Source: Gonocerus acuteangulatus (taxonomy: Eukaryota > Arthropoda > Insecta > Hemiptera > Coreidae). From it: a stretch of 64,000 nucleotides of DNA. A program made the translations under genes and the position numbers. Location: NCBI GenBank assembly GCA_946811695.1, contig OX328124.1, positions 82,960,923 to 83,024,922 on the forward strand, read 5' to 3'. Below are positions 21,160-34,718 of this stretch, piece after piece (the stretch's first letter is position 1; each line of letters opens with the position of its first letter). A model generated the notes under the pieces. That model searched no databases. It was not told the DNA's origin and saw nothing but the letters and a program-made list of their open reading frames with translations.

Positions 21160-21265
21160 GAAAGGGGGGGGGGGTTTACTCTGGGCCCAAATTACTAATT
21201 TGCACATACCGGCCGTCATTTTCGTTTCATTGCAACGAAACTCGGTGTAGGTCTTGAGTACCTAA
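21160..21265 (-). repeat. Family B tandem-unit fragment
   Basis: A G run then TTTACTCTGGGCCCAAATTAC, ACCGGCCGTC and CAACGAAACTCGGTGTAGG match one internal unit of family B in reverse. The rest of 21270-22320 holds nothing recognisable. Confidence 0.6.
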
Positions 21266-22320
21266 ATTAAAACATTATTATTATTATTATTTGCCACAAA
21301 ACAGTTCCTTTGAATAGGGTCTGGTTTCCTACTTCTAGCAAAGGAATAGATCTGTTTTTGGTTTCTTGGGAATTTCTCAATTTCAAATAAATAATTAAAT
21401 ATAGTCCCTGAAATATTTGTTCCGGAAAATTTGTATACGCCGTTTTGAAGAGCATAAAATTTCCTGTGAGATAAAAAGGTTATTGAGGGGTAATACTACC
21501 CCTAATTTTGTGCGATCAAAATCAAAGACATTTTCTTGAATTTATAAATAACGAATAAATCAAAAAAATTCAATTCGTTATATCAAACGTTTTATATGGG
21601 ATGTTAAAGTATAAAAAAAAGTTTCAATTCTTCGAGAAAAAAAATGGCGGCGCGTGTCTGACGAACGGAAACCCTCTTTTTCACGAGCGATAGTCTGCAG
21701 GAGGCAATTTTTAATTTAGTACGAAAAACTAAAATTATTTCGAAAGAAAAAGGGTCATGAATTATAAAGACATGATAATGGTAGAGAGTAATAATAATAA
21801 AAAAACAAAAGAGTTAATAGAAATAAATTTGAGGGCTGTTTATGTGAAATACTCTATTCAGTCAAAGAAGCTTAAGACATTTTTGACTGCTTACAACATT
21901 TTTTTTTTTTGAGATTATACGAAAATTCACGCTTAATGTCAACATATCTTAAATCAAATAGTTGTCTCAAAGCCAAGAAGATGTTGGAGCTTTACCAAAA
22001 CTTTCAATGAGCCCGAAGGTGGGAAAGAACTCTATTATCCAACGTTAATTTAACCTACCATTTTAGGGAATGTAGTCTTTTAAGTAAACATTAATTATTG
22101 GAGTTTGGTTCAATAATGGAATTATACGGTTTCAATATTTTCCTAAGGGGTAATACTACCTTTCTTTTACCGTTTTCTTTTTTATTGGCTCAAATACTTC
22201 CTTAACTAATCAAAAATGACGTACAAGAGTGTTTATGTGTCAAATGAAACATTTTTGAAAACAAAAATTCGTATTTGCAACTAAAGTCCCGATACATTTC
22301 AAAATTAAAAATCTTTTCTT

Positions 22321-22449
22321 TTAGCACTTTCCTCCGAAGGAAAGTAGCTATTGAGGTTGCACTCATGACGGAATTTTTGAAAAATGTCTTCGAATCTTTA
22401 TCGATCCTACCTAGTAGACACCGAAAATGACCCCCGTTCAAATTTATAT

Positions 22450-22515
<66 letters not shown>

Positions 22516-23160
22516 GTTAACAGGATACAGGCCAGAGTTTTTGTTTTTTCGCCACGAAACTTGGAATGTAGTATTCTCCCATCAAACGATTGAACGAGTT
22601 CGTTAACCAACAAAATCGGTCCATCTGGAGGGGGGGTTTACTCCGGAGCCAAAATAGTCATTTGCCAATACCAGCCATAATGTTTGATATATTTCACTGA
22701 AACTCGGTATTCGTTGTGGTCAACTGAAGAGAAAAATTTGTTATAAAAACAAACTAAATCGGTTGACTAGAAGGGAGGGTTTACTCCGGCAGAAATTACT
22801 AATTTCCTTACACCGGTCGTAATTCCTGTTGTATTGTTATGAAACTCATTATACGTCCTGGCTATCTAATAAGAAAGAAGTGTTGTAAAAATGAACTAAA
22901 TCGGTCAATTGAAAGGGGGGGGGGTGTTAGTTTTTACTATGTTTGAATTGAATTCTTCCGCCAAACGTAGGTTCGCGAAACTCATCAAGATCAATAGATC
23001 AAAATGTGAAGCGTTGTGCATTTATTACGTATTGTAGTGTCCCGCATACACAAAACTCTGGAAGGAAATTAATTACAAAATTAATATTTGAAACAGCTGC
23101 TCATAACAAATTCAAAAGAGTAGAACAATTTATGTTTTTATTTTATTTATCTGAATGAAA
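22321..23160 (-). mobile_element. Family B element, diverged
   Basis: The low-coordinate end is the 3' hairpin TTAGCACTTTCCTCCGAAGG, followed by a TA tract (22451-22511) and tandem units with G runs. The far end decays near 23160 before the conserved GACGGAC block. Several internal differences from the 8291 copy indicate an older insertion. Confidence 0.75.
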
Positions 23161-23243
23161 AACAGTCATGTCCAACTGATAGCTGACCATAGTTGGCGGC
23201 AGCTTTCTAAACATTCCAAGGAAAATCTTCTTTTGTATTGTGT

Positions 23244-23247
<4 letters not shown>

Positions 23248-23275
<28 letters not shown>
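23248..23275. repeat. Poly(T) tract
   Basis: A run of about 28 T between two family B copies; no element is recognisable at it. Confidence 0.8.
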
Positions 23276-23389
23276 CTAATACACTTTATTCTCCTTGGAA
23301 TGATAGTAAGCTTCCAGCCTGTATATAAGCCATCAATTGGTTACATGTGTTTCATTTTATTGTATTCATTTTCTTTTCTGAATTTTCTT

Positions 23390-24445
23390 TTAGCACTTTC
23401 CTCCGAAGGAAAGTAGCTATTGAGGTTGCTATCGTGACGGAATTTTTGAAAAATTTCTTTAAATCTTTATCGATCCTACCTAGTAGACACCGAAAAAGAC
23501 CCAGTTAAAATTTATATATATATATATGTCTGATAACACGATAGTGGCCAGAGTTTTTGTTTTTTCTTCACAAAACTTGGTATATAGCATTCAATTAGCA
23601 AACGATTCAACGAGTTCGTTAACCACCAAAATCGGTCCACCGGAAGGGGGTGTTTACCCCGAACCCAAAACACTAATTTGACCATGCCAGCCGTAATATT
23701 TGTTATATTTCAACGAAACTTGGTATTCGTAGTGGTAATATAGAGAGAAAAGTGAGATGTAAAAATAAACTAAATCGGTTCATTAGGAGGGGGGGTTTAC
23801 TCCGGACCCACAATACCAATTCACCACTACCAGCCGTGATTTTTGTTATATTTTGACAAAACTCGGTATTCTTAGTGGTAATCTACAGGTAAATATGTGT
23901 TGTAAAAATAAACAAAATCGGTTCATTAGGGGGGGGGGGGTTTACTCCGGACCCAAATTACAAATATACTCATACCGGTCGTAATTTCTGCTGTATTGTG
24001 AAGAAACGCGGTATACGTCGTGGGTAACTCATGAGAAAGACGTTTTGTAAAAATGATCTAAATCGGTCAATCGGAAAGGGGGGTTTACTTTGTAATATAT
24101 TTCAATAGAATAGCCCGCCAGGCGTAGGTTCGCTAGGCCGCCGCACGGAGCGCTTTCTACCACTGATGAGACTGTATCATGTTCCTGCGTCAGATTAAAA
24201 GGCGAAAATATGAAGTTTTTTGTATTAATGAAGTAGTGAAGTAGGTGCCAAGTGTAAACATAACTCAGGAATCAAATTAATTACAAAATTAATAATTGAA
24301 CACTTACTCATAACAAAAATAAAAGAGAACTATTCATGTATTTATTTTATTTTTATAGGATATTTTAAGCAAATTATTCTGGAAAGCATAATACTACCCA
24401 AATTCTGAGGAAAGTGCTTAAATATGCAGCTCCTGCGTGACGGAC
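23390..24445 (-). mobile_element. Family B element, nearly full length
   Basis: 3' hairpin at 23390, a short TA tract, tandem units, the CGCCGCACGGAGCGC block near 24140, and the complete 5' end reading CAGCTCCTGCGTGACGGAC at 24427-24445. The TA tract is only about 16 bp here, in contrast to 50-60 bp elsewhere. Confidence 0.8.
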
Positions 24446-24619
24446 TTTTTAGAATTTATGAGTTTTCTTGTCCTTTCCTCAGCCGTAAAAATGATGATTG
24501 AAAATCCTAATGGAGTCCTTTATTATCGAACGAGCCAGTGTTTCAAAGTCGCATCTATTGTTCCATCTTTTGAAAACATTTTGTACGAGTGAGGGGATGG
24601 AGCATCCTGCACCAAAGAG

Positions 24620-25775
24620 AAGGCCGATTACCTCCCAACTTTCGATCCTGTAGTTTTTACGAAAATAGGGAATACATTTTTCATAAATGGATTTCTCTCT
24701 TTGTCAACTGATAAGGGCTGATTCTCGTCTATCTCAAACCTCACAGTTGGATCTAAAAGAATTCCGGTGGATGCCTGGCGATCTATGACTACAATGTCTG
24801 CCATTCTTGTGGAACCATCTTCGGCTATGCAGCTCACATCTTCATACACCTCAAATCCAATTTTCTTCCTGAACAAATCAGCAACATATGTTCGCACCTT
24901 ATGATGTCGATTTATTCTTAGAAGGTCTGATTTCTGACAGACGCCCAGGGCGTGGGGGAGAGTTTCAGGCTCGTTGCAGGCTCTGCAACGGAATCCTGAG
25001 CTTCTGCCAGGAATCGTTCGAACTGGAATTGAGTTGCAATTCAGCTTGATGGCTGTGCTCCATCATCCTTCGTCGACATCCAGGAATTACTTTTTTTTAT
25101 ATTGAGAGAAGAGAACCACGCCCTTACCCTTTGACGGAAGCTGACACCATTTATGAAAAGAGTCTTCCCTTAATTTTCTTCGAATTCTTCTGACCTCATC
25201 CTCTTCTTTGTCAAGTTTTTTAAGACAGTCTTCTTTTTCTTCTTTCAGTATTCTTGTTTTCTGTACATATTTATTGCCACCTTCCAGAAGTTTATTTGTA
25301 ATGTTTATATGCTGGAGGTATGCTTCCCATTTCGCTCTGACAAGGCCCAGACCGCGAACATTTCTGGGTGCATATAACATTGCATCTGGGCAGTCCATGG
25401 GTATAGCCAGTATCTCCTTTACTGCACGTTTGTCGACATTTTCAAGAAAGGAAAGGGTTATGTCTTTTACAGGATCACACTGTAAAGGGTAGATCAGGCT
25501 TGGCCAGATATATTGGTTCATGATGTTAATTTTTTGATCAGCCTTAAGGAGTGGAGATGAGACCAAACTTTCAATTTGGGTTTTGAGGCATAATATTGTA
25601 TTCTTCTCATCAAATTTTATTTCCTATTTGAAATTAATCCCTAAATATTTTATGCTTTCTTCTCCTGCGATTCCTCTAATTAATGTCCCGTCAATGCATT
25701 GAATTAATCTTTCTTTTAGTTCACCCTTTTCAACTACGATAGCTTTACATTTGTCGGTGTTTAAGCAAATCATAG
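24620..25775 (-). pseudogene. R2-type non-LTR retrotransposon, 3' part of ORF
   Basis: On the minus strand the order is: a post-RT segment reading NTDKCKAIVVEKG then KYLGINF, a thumb/linker region (KADQKINIMNQYIWPSLIYPLQ, then YAPRNVRGLGL), and a C-terminal zinc-knuckle CRACNEPETLPHALGVC with the following RINRHHKVR, then an endonuclease-like region (EDGSTRMADIVV, LDPTVRFE). This order of a CCHC-like motif followed by a restriction-like endonuclease is characteristic of R2/R4-type elements. The RT active site itself is missing, cut off at 25775 where a family B 5' end begins. Frames are broken at about 24900 and 25616. Not functional. Confidence 0.75.
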
Positions 25776-25844
25776 GTTATTTTAAGCAAATTATTCAGGA
25801 ATTCTGAGGAAAGTGCTAAGTTATGCAGCTCCTGCGTGACGGCC
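25776..25844 (-). mobile_element. Family B solitary 5' end
   Basis: Only the first ~70 bp of family B (GCAGCTCCTGCGTGACGG in reverse, with AGGAAAGTGCTAAG) are present, adjoining the R2-type fragment. Confidence 0.75.
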
Positions 25845-27196
25845 GTTTTTAATCTTTATTACAAGAAATTATAAAAATTAAAAAAAAAATGAACTTCTGT
25901 GCATAAAACATTAAAGTCGATTTTCTCAAAACTATGTTTTTCAAATTGGGCGATACGCTAGCGCTTTCAATTTTCACTCGATCAACGTCAAATTTTAACT
26001 GCAGATTCCTAATAATAATTTTCGCTGGATTATTTAATAAAAAATTATGATATTTATTAAAAATCCTACGTGTTTTGCTAGATTTATTTTACTTTGGCAG
26101 TATGGAACATGGGCGGGTTGTCCGAACTCCATGAACCAAAAAATAATCAAATAAAGTAAGTATGTTTAATCTTGTTATTTTATGTAAATATAGGAACCAA
26201 GGTGTAAACAGGACAGCTGTAAATTATGTACACAAACCTGTTAAATTCATTTAGTTTTATAGTTTTATTTTCTTTTCAAACCTTTTATGTATTTAGTTGT
26301 GTTAGTTTACTGATAATGGTGGTTGGACTTTTAAATGTCAATGTTTGTTGTTTAAATTAGTGCAAATCGACGCCGTTGAGGAGCTCTTAAAAAAAAAAAA
26401 AATACAAATAATTAAATACACTTCTTTAATGTTTGTGTGTTTTTTGGAAATGCAGAAATGTCTTAATAAATTTTAAAACATATCTTCAACGACAGCTGAA
26501 ACTTTGATGTTTTCCGAAATATGGATCGTACTTGAACATACTCCATTGCTCGGCATGATGTTAAAATTTAAAAGCAGGAATGCACGCGAATTGACTCACA
26601 TCCTCTAACACATATCCGCTCGTAGCCAAACTCGCTCACAAGTTCACGCACATACTCACTTAGATAACCTCTACACACGGGAACTATTAGTCAGGAAGGG
26701 CCGACATTTCGTGTAATTGAATCAAATATGTAGAAAGAGATATCTCATTTCACTTCAGAGATACATGATAGGGTGAAATGCAGAATGGGAAAAAACAAAA
26801 CAAATCTAAGATACACAAATTAAGCAACGTATAACTAAAATGTTTACAGAAATTTATGGTATATCGTAATGTTATAGTATTGTAAAAACTGAGTCTATAG
26901 TAAATAGGATGATGAAATTGAACAACACAATTGTGTTGACGTTGTGTAAAGAATTACAATTATAGCCCCATTAAGAAAATAACACACAATCTTTCTCTGA
27001 AACAAGAATCATATGAATAAAATTCGAGTTTTATGTAATACAAACTAACCTCCATGGCATTGCATGGTCTCTTATCTTCTTTGCAAGAATTTCTAGAAAA
27101 CAATTTGATCTTGCAATAACCAATTAATCGTAGAATATCTCAGAAACGTTATGAAAAACATATCAAAAAATAATCTTAGATTTACTTTTCTTTGCC
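25845..27196. other. AT-rich region, no gene recognised
   Basis: No long frame and no motif I recognise. 26100-26170 ends in a CAAAAAATAATCAAATAAAG-like stretch that may be an old retroposon tail. Confidence 0.5.
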
Positions 27197-27290
27197 CAAG
27201 GAATTTAACTATTGAGGTTGCACTAATAAAAGTATATTTGATAAATTTCTTCAAATCTTTAACGATCCTATCTACTACATAACAAATACC
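27197..27290 (-). repeat. Family B 3'-end relic
   Basis: ACTATTGAGGTTGCACTAATAA and TTCTTCAAATCTTTAACGATCC parallel the sequence that lies between the hairpin and the TA tract in the intact copies, with many substitutions. Confidence 0.5.
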
Positions 27291-29960
27291 CTACCATCTG
27301 TGTCATTGGGAAAGGAAGAGTTCAAAACAAGCAATACTTACACTTCGGGGGTGGGGGCTGACGAAGAATAAGCCGTCAGACAACCTCCATCCTCTGAGAT
27401 TCTCCAATAAGAAAGAAACCATTATCGTCTAATTATACTTAAGACTGATTTTTGCGAGGCGTTATCTATTCAAGTCAGGGATATGGATGACGTTTATTTC
27501 CGAAAGAAAAAGCACCAACCAATTTTTTTATTATTTAAATCTCCATCAGCGTTCTGCAGTTTTGTTGCATACTTAATATTTTCTAAATAATGAATACGTA
27601 ATAATCTATCTGTCTAATTTATTCCAGGAGTCAAAAAATCTGTAGTTGGTTAAACAAATTTCCAACAGGGGTAAATTGATACAACAACGCACAAAGATAG
27701 ATATCTGTTTGACCACAGAGTTTAAAGGCTTAAAAAAGATTTCTCATTCATCGAATGGTTTGAGGGTCTATTTCCGTTCATGGCTTCTCTTTGAATGCAC
27801 ACATTCTCCGACTGGATAGCTAATCCTAACACAGATAGCGTGTAGATAATCAGTGTACTATCCGTAACATACTACAGGTGATATAAAACTAGTAATACCA
27901 CCCAAAACAAAAAAGAAACAACTCCTTTTATTGAAAGAGTGCAAAGTGATATTGTAGAAGCGACCCAGACAGGCGACTGCGCCCAGGCAGGAATCCTCAA
28001 ATAGAAGCAGTAACGGGCAGTCCGAGCTAAGATGGGAGCCGAGGAACTGGTCCCTATTGTATCCGTAGAATTCGAGGTCTTCGGTCACGTACAAGGTAAT
28101 TTGCATATGCTTCATCGCCATTGCCCTACGTCATTTTATCCCCCCCCCCAAAAAAAATGTTCTACCCCTAGAAATTTGAAAAAATAGCATTTGTATGTTA
28201 TCTATCTTACATGTTATTGTACTCGTCACTCTCATAGTTTTCTATGATCTTAGACGAAAAATGTGTCTGAAAACAAATATGCAGCGGATTACGTTTACAA
28301 CAGTACCCAAAAGATTCGTACATTTAAATAGTTATATGCGGGCATCACAAGCCAAATTTCGTTTAATGATTGTGAAACACTCGCAGCTACACCACTAATC
28401 TTCCTGGTTTTCGAACAACCAAAGCTTGGCTCTATTGTATAAAGGGTATTGAAATTAAGTATATTTTTGGCCTTTTATGGTGAACACCTTCCAAGATTAA
28501 ACATAAATTTATAATAATTTGCTTTATATTTCAACATGTTTCAGTTAACATGCCAACAGTTAATAATTAAGACTGATAAAATTTAAACTTCGACGGTTAA
28601 ACGTTTAGAATAATAGAAGAGATTTTAAAACTATACAATATTAACAGATATAAATTAATAAAACCACTCAATATCAAGGAAATCTTCATTGATCTAACAA
28701 ATTCTCGAAGGTCCGCGTGACATTCATCACTATAAATATATTTATAGTATAAATGATCAAAAATTACAGCTGGCACTTTCTTCGTACGCCTTGTATGCGA
28801 AATAACACAATGGCGCCGTTATTTCCGGACTAGTTACCGCAGCGAACCATTAGAAACTAAACATTTCTTTCGGTTCCCATTATTAAATCCTGCATATCGT
28901 TAAACCAGGCGTCGTTATAAACGGAATTTACAGTAATAATAATTTTGGTTATAAAAAAAAAAAATCAGTCCCGTAACAGGCCACGAGGGCCCTGAGGGGC
29001 AGATACTATAGAGGTATCTGCCCCTCAGTGAAACAAAATTAGATTGCAGAAAAATACACAAAATAAGCAATAGTTTCTGCGTAAGCAATAAGCAATCAAA
29101 AACATACATTGTGGTTTTACGATTCGTTTTATTATAAGAGGGTTTTTTACAATTTAAGAAACACCATTTTATACGTTAACGTTTTCTGATCTTTCTGAAA
29201 AACTGTTTTTGTTGTTTTTTTCTTTAATTATTTTTCTTATCAGTAAAATAATTTTAAATAGTACCTCTTAATTTTAAAATGTTTCTATCTTAGTTTTCAA
29301 AATCTTACTCCTAAAAAAAGAAGCATTTATCATGTAATTGACCAAAGTTCTGTTTCCAAGTAATAAGAAACCGCGCTTAGATATGAAATATGGTGATTGA
29401 AGGTCCTATAAGCCGACACAAAGATTTGGGCCCATTCCAGAATGTCTTGTTGGATTGCGTGCAAATTATCCCTTGCATTATTTGTTTAGTATTCCTTTGT
29501 CCCCACACATATAAAATTAAAAAAAAAAAAATTGCTTTTTTTTTTCCATTGCAAATCGTGCAAGCGTGGAGATGCTACCTAGGGAAATTGGTCCTAGAGA
29601 TGTTGAGAGAAAATTTACGAAAAATCCAAAAATGCTCAAGTTTGTTAATCAACATTTCTTTTGTAATACTTGGTCTACTCCAAATTCAGCCCAAATTTGA
29701 ATATCGCAGTTTTAAATAAGATAGATGTGGAAGGCGAAGAAAAAAATCAAGTCAGTGCGAAATATCTCAGCTACTCAACCAATTACATTACTACATATTT
29801 CTTTTCCTTTTTATTATAGCATGGTCTCCGTCATACTATACGTTATACGTACATCAATTGATAAGTAATCAAAGTAAATTGTTTCTTGACTCAGGGGCGC
29901 TCCGGACCAGTATGAAGAAACAGATAACCTAGAGATAACCCGTTATCTACAGGTTACCAG
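27291..29960. other. Gene-poor region; one unrecognised frame
   Basis: A minus-strand frame at 27858-28121 (MAMKHMQITLYVTEDLEFYG...) is GC-richer than its surroundings but has no motif I know and no clear splice sites. 29868-29915 (AATCAAAGTAAATTG... GGGGCGCTCCGGACC) repeats a stretch at 13637-13680 and is a shared unclassified repeat. Otherwise nothing. Confidence 0.4.
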
Positions 29961-30238
29961 CATGGGCGTATATAAGCGGGGCTTAGGGGTCTGCAGCCCT
30001 CCCCCCCCCAATATTTTTATCTGTTGGTAAAAATGTGTCTTAAAACCCTTAAAAATAAATGAAATAAATAAATAAATTAAATAAGATCACTTAGTTCATA
30101 AAAAATATTTCATTTTAGTCGTAATAGCGTTTTGTTTGCCTAAAACTATTCCAAGTTCTAAAATATTAGTATTCCATTCACCGGGAATGGTACCTGCCCC
30201 CCCCCCCCCTCCGAAATTATTTCCTATACACGCCCATG
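29961..30238. mobile_element. Family C hAT-type MITE with 8-bp TSD
   Basis: Ends CATGGGCGTATATAAG and CTATACACGCCCATG, with a GGGGCTTAGGGGTCTGCAGCC block and C runs inside. Flanked by a perfect GTTACCAG duplication (29953-29960, 30239-30246). Length 278 bp. No ORF. Confidence 0.9.
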
Positions 30239-30479
30239 GTTACCAGTAAGAGCATTGTAACCGATATAGGTTAAATTTCGTTGTCAATAATAAATGTACG
30301 TTAAAATTAAAAATTTATGTTTTTCACATGTCATTTGGAAACACCCATTATATTTGCGAGCATGACCAAGAGGTGTTCTGACTGATGATGCTGATGGGTG
30401 AGGAGGCTGTGCAAGGGTTCGGGATATTATTACCTCGGATGCACCATCACCAGGTATAGCGAAAACTCTATGGGGGACA

Positions 30480-30890
30480 AGTTGAAATGAACCGCAATTA
30501 AAATGGTGATTTTTTCCCTCATAGCGTAAACTCTATGAGGGACAGTTTATTTCTAGTAATTCAAGGACTTCCATAATAGTTGAAATTAACCTCAATTAAA
30601 AATAATACTATGAAATAGATAATGTACGGTAACAGCTGTTCTTTATCGTCCAAGCAACGCATGCTACATAGGCTTGCCTGCTCTAACCAACTAAAACTTT
30701 AAACCCCTCTAAAAATACTTAAAAATTCGAATATCAAAAAATCCTTTCTTAGCGAGTGTCTATGTTCTATAGGGAGTGTCCATGCAAAATTTCAAAATTT
30801 TCTGTCGAGCGGTTTGGGCTAGGCGATAATAGGTCAATGAGTCAGTGAGTGAGTGAGTGAGTGGTATTTGACAAATATATAGTAGAATTT
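30480..30890 (+). repeat. Interspersed repeat F with (GAGT)n
   Basis: A segment with TTAACCTCAATTAAAAATAA, AACAGCTGTTCT, AACGCATGCTAC, AGCGAGTGTCTATG and a terminal (GTGA)n run is repeated in the same orientation at 40140-40505. The boundary is soft; no coding capacity. Confidence 0.75.
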
Positions 30891-31184
30891 ACAAACCTTA
30901 TCCTTAACTAGTGAATAATGAGATTTCCCTTTTCTCGCCTGTAATGAAACTTTAAGAAATTGGAAGCCTTCGCGTACTGTGTTATTTTATTTTATTCGTG
31001 CTCAGAACGTTTAGTTATTAGCACTTAAATGTAACAATAGAACAAAATCAAACAAAAAAATAACAAATAACAAAAATAAAAACTATTAAATTAATCTGTA
31101 GATGACAAAAAAAGCCCTCAGTATAACTATGATAATTAAGAAGTTAATCATAAATAAATTAAATTAAATTGAAATCTATATATA

Positions 31185-32079
31185 GAGGGTGGTCCCGAAG
31201 GAAATCGCCATACTTGAGGAGTGTGTACGCCGACTAAAGTGTAGTTGAATACCACCAAGGAGACATTTTTACCTGTATTACTGGTATTTCCCTAGATATA
31301 GGCGTTTCCTTGTCTCTTGTCTAAACGCTAGTTTTTGGCAATTTTTGTGCTGTTTGTCGTTCACGCCATAGGGAAAATTGAATTCTGATGATAAATTCTG
31401 CATCAAATTTCCTATAAGATCCTATGTACTTTGGGCATTCACAGCAAAATATAAATTCACAGCAGCCACTCAAACAAATAACTTAGGACGAAATAATGGT
31501 ATTTCATTTTTAATGTTCCACTGTTAATTAGATGGGAATCTCAGAAAAGTTGCATTATTTCATTTCCATGCCTAATTTGTTAGTAAGTTTTGAAAGTCAA
31601 AAGAGAATGCTTTGCATGGGTAAATTGTGGCCAATTAAAACAAAGAAAAAGTTAATAAGGAAAACATTTTGGCTTTCAATTACCTTATTGGCAGATTGAA
31701 AAAAAAACTTTATTTCGTGATAAGTTATTTGTTTGGATGGTTTCTATGAATTTGGTTTGAGAATTTTTTGCACAAGGAGATCCTTTTTTCTTTTTTTTTT
31801 TTTTTTTACGTCGCATCTACAATTTGGCCATTAGCGCCGCACAAGGAGATCTTATATGAAATATGATAGAGATTTTGAAAATGTAATAAGAATTAAATTT
31901 TCCCTATGGCCGGAACGACAAATAGCGCACAAATCGAAAAAACTAGCGAATAGACAAAGAAAAAAAAACACGGAAACGCCTATATGTAGGGAAATAATGC
32001 AAGTAAACATTTTTCTTTGGGGGCATTCAATTACACATTAGGCCCCTCAAGTATGGCGATTTCCTTCGGGACCACCCCG
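31185..32079. mobile_element. Mariner-like MITE, about 0.9 kb
   Basis: Long inverted ends open with GGGTGGTCCCGAAGGAAATC next to TATATA flanks; outer ~40 bp are nearly perfect and weaker complementarity continues for roughly 200 bp (blocks around 31290-31370 and 31890-32000). TA at both junctions fits Tc1/mariner-type insertion. No transposase. Confidence 0.75.
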
Positions 32080-32756
32080 TATATATAAATTCCAGCTGTT
32101 TTTCTGTCTGTTAGTTCCTTAGACAAATCCACACCGCTTGACCGATTTGAACAAACTTGGCACACTGGTAGGTCTCGTTTCCTTGATTGGAGTGCAAAGG
32201 CTAGGTCAAAATAGTCTAAGACTCTCAATTCGGAGGTCACGGGCTCGAAACTGTGAACCCGAACAGTTGCAAAAGAGTGAAATGTCAGGAATCGTCACTT
32301 TCGAAAAACGAGGTATTCACCAAGACGGACCGTAACGGAACATCAATCTATCATCTGAGGCATATTGTCAATTGTTTGACAAGCTTTGAAGTCCAAAGCT
32401 AAAGATGCTATCCCCTCCACTGCTGCTTTCCCATGTATTGTTGCCCTTAACTGCAAGGTTCCAAGTTCGAGTCAGCCTGTAGGAACATTTTCTTTTCTAT
32501 CAATTAACTTTATTCACGTTATTAGATTTTAATATTACTTATTTGGGTTCTAATTTATTTTTGCTTTTTTTTTCACTAATGTCTCGATCCATTTCCATAT
32601 TTTACATGTAAGCACGGCTTCTTATTACTTGGAAACTGAACTTCGGTCAATGAAATGATAAATGCTTCTTTTTTTTGGGAGGGGGAGTAACATTTTGACA
32701 AATAAGATAAAAACATTTTACCGCATTAAATTAAAGACATTTTTTTAAATGTCTTC

Positions 32757-32860
32757 AATTTATTTATTAAAAATTTTAGCGTCCATTATAAATAACTCAG
32801 AATTTTAGGACAGGTTATCTATCTAGACCACCCTTTTCAAGCCAGGATATAGCCCCATAG
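32757..32860 (-). mobile_element. SINE 3' half
   Basis: Matches the body and tail of the SINE family (TTTATTAAAAATTTTAGCG, AGAATTTTAGGACAGGTTATC, TTTTCAAGCCAGGATA). The tRNA-like head is absent. Confidence 0.65.
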
Positions 32861-32869
32861 ATAGAGGGG

Positions 32870-34020
32870 TTCGAGCTAAGATTAATTCCCCCACAAGATT
32901 TTTCTTTCTAATATCCTTAGGTATGGTGTGAATATGCTGAAACCAAGTTTCACCTCGAAAGCCGGGGGGAGAACTTTTCGCAGGCGAAAAACCAATTTTT
33001 TTTTAGTTTTTCGTCATTAATTTAAAAACTGTTACTCTTGGGTAAAAAACTTCAAATAGGGAGTAAAGAAACATTCAGCGTCAAATGAACTGGTCGAAGT
33101 CAGGTAAAAGTGCCGCAATCGCTATTCAAAGAACAACAATTTTTTCCAATTTTGCGAGAAACTGTGGTGAACCTACTTTTAACGAGTTACAGCTTGGATT
33201 CATCAATTCTCTTGATTCACCCCCCTCCCTAAAAGTTAAAGAGCATCAATAACTGAGTCCAAAAAGTACAAAAACCTATAAATTTGATCAATATTAAAAT
33301 TTTTAAGTCACTATGGAGCCAAAATTAGATTTAGTGAAATTTTCATTTGATCGTATTTTGCAAAATGTTGGTTCCTATTAGCCACAATTTACGACTGATT
33401 CCATTCTAAAGGTGTGGTTCTATTAACAGTGTATGCAGCATGTTGAGGGGAAGGGGGTGGAGGGAACCGTAAGAAATTTAGACTGATACCTGTGTCCAAG
33501 AAATTTTTATCACTGTACTTCTTCACTTCAGTGAAGCAACAAAATTAGAAACATATTGTATTGAAAATGACTGCATTTGAAGTTAATAGTAAATTAAAAA
33601 CATGAATGTACATTTATTCACTGGCATGAGATTTATTGAGCGAAATGATGTTAAGCTAATGGAATTAAATTACGTTTTTATTCTTTTTGGACTCATGTGT
33701 CAAATGAGCTGACCAAAGCCCAAATTTCCACAATCGCTAGCCAAACATGTTGCAAGAAAATTTCTGTTTTCCTCATTTTTGCTCAATAGTAACTTAAAAA
33801 TGTTAAAATTGGTCAAATTTAGGAGTTTTGTGCTTTTTGGACTCAGTTGTTAACGCTCTTCAAATTTTAGGGAGGAGAGGGTATCAAAATAATTGATGAA
33901 TCTAACCCTTAACTAACGAGCCTTCAAAAAGAAGAACTAATAGTAATAAACTTTGGTGAGCCCACTTTTAACGTGTTAAGGTTTGGATTTATCTTTTAAT
34001 AGAGTCGATACAACTTATGA
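32870..34020. repeat. Diverged internal repeats of unknown class
   Basis: Blocks recur: TGAACTGGTCGAAGTC...CCGCAATCGCTA (about 33085) and TGAGCTGACCAAAGCC...CACAATCGCTAG (about 33705); GTGGTGAACCTACTTTTAACG and TTGGTGAGCCCACTTTTAACG. ATCAATAACTGAGTCCAAAA at 33247 is inverted relative to 33840. An old compound repeat. Confidence 0.5.
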
Positions 34021-34718
34021 TTTGTCATCCGACAATACGGAACACTACCGGCCTTTACTTTTTTTTTGCCGTCTGTAAAAATAAAAGTTTAATATTTATT
34101 ATGACAGGAAGGCTTGATTTCATTCTAGACTCCATTATTGGAACAATAACAAGACCGGCGTTAATAGCCCTAATGTTGATACGCCGTTAAACACAAAAAA
34201 AAAAACAACAAAAAAAACAAAAAAAGACTCAACGGTACATTTGTCTCCTATTACTTATACCTGCTTTGTAGAATGAGTTTAGATAACCTTGCACAAGTCT
34301 TGTGGATCTAATGATAGGTGGTGTCGGCAACACTATAAATGTGACGCAATGTTTACCGTTATCTTTTGGTGCCCTTCAAAATTCTTTGGCCCATGGCCAT
34401 TATCAACGAATAATCAAAGTATGTTTGTTCTTTGAAATTGATTTAAGATAAAGAAGATCATCTTAAACATTGATGATAAAAAAACTACAATTGTTTCAAA
34501 TGAGCATCCTGTATTATGGTCCTTGTAACTAACCTTGAACATAAAAAAAATCTTCTAATTTGGATTATTCACAACTTTCGTTCTGATAAACACGTTTAAA
34601 AACTTTTGTTTTTCAGTTCCTGCTTTAAATCATCATTGCCTTGAAGAAAGTGTACCTAATCATAATCTGCTGGAATTTTGGAAAGCTTGCTTCTGTAATG
34701 TCTATATCCTTCGTGTAC

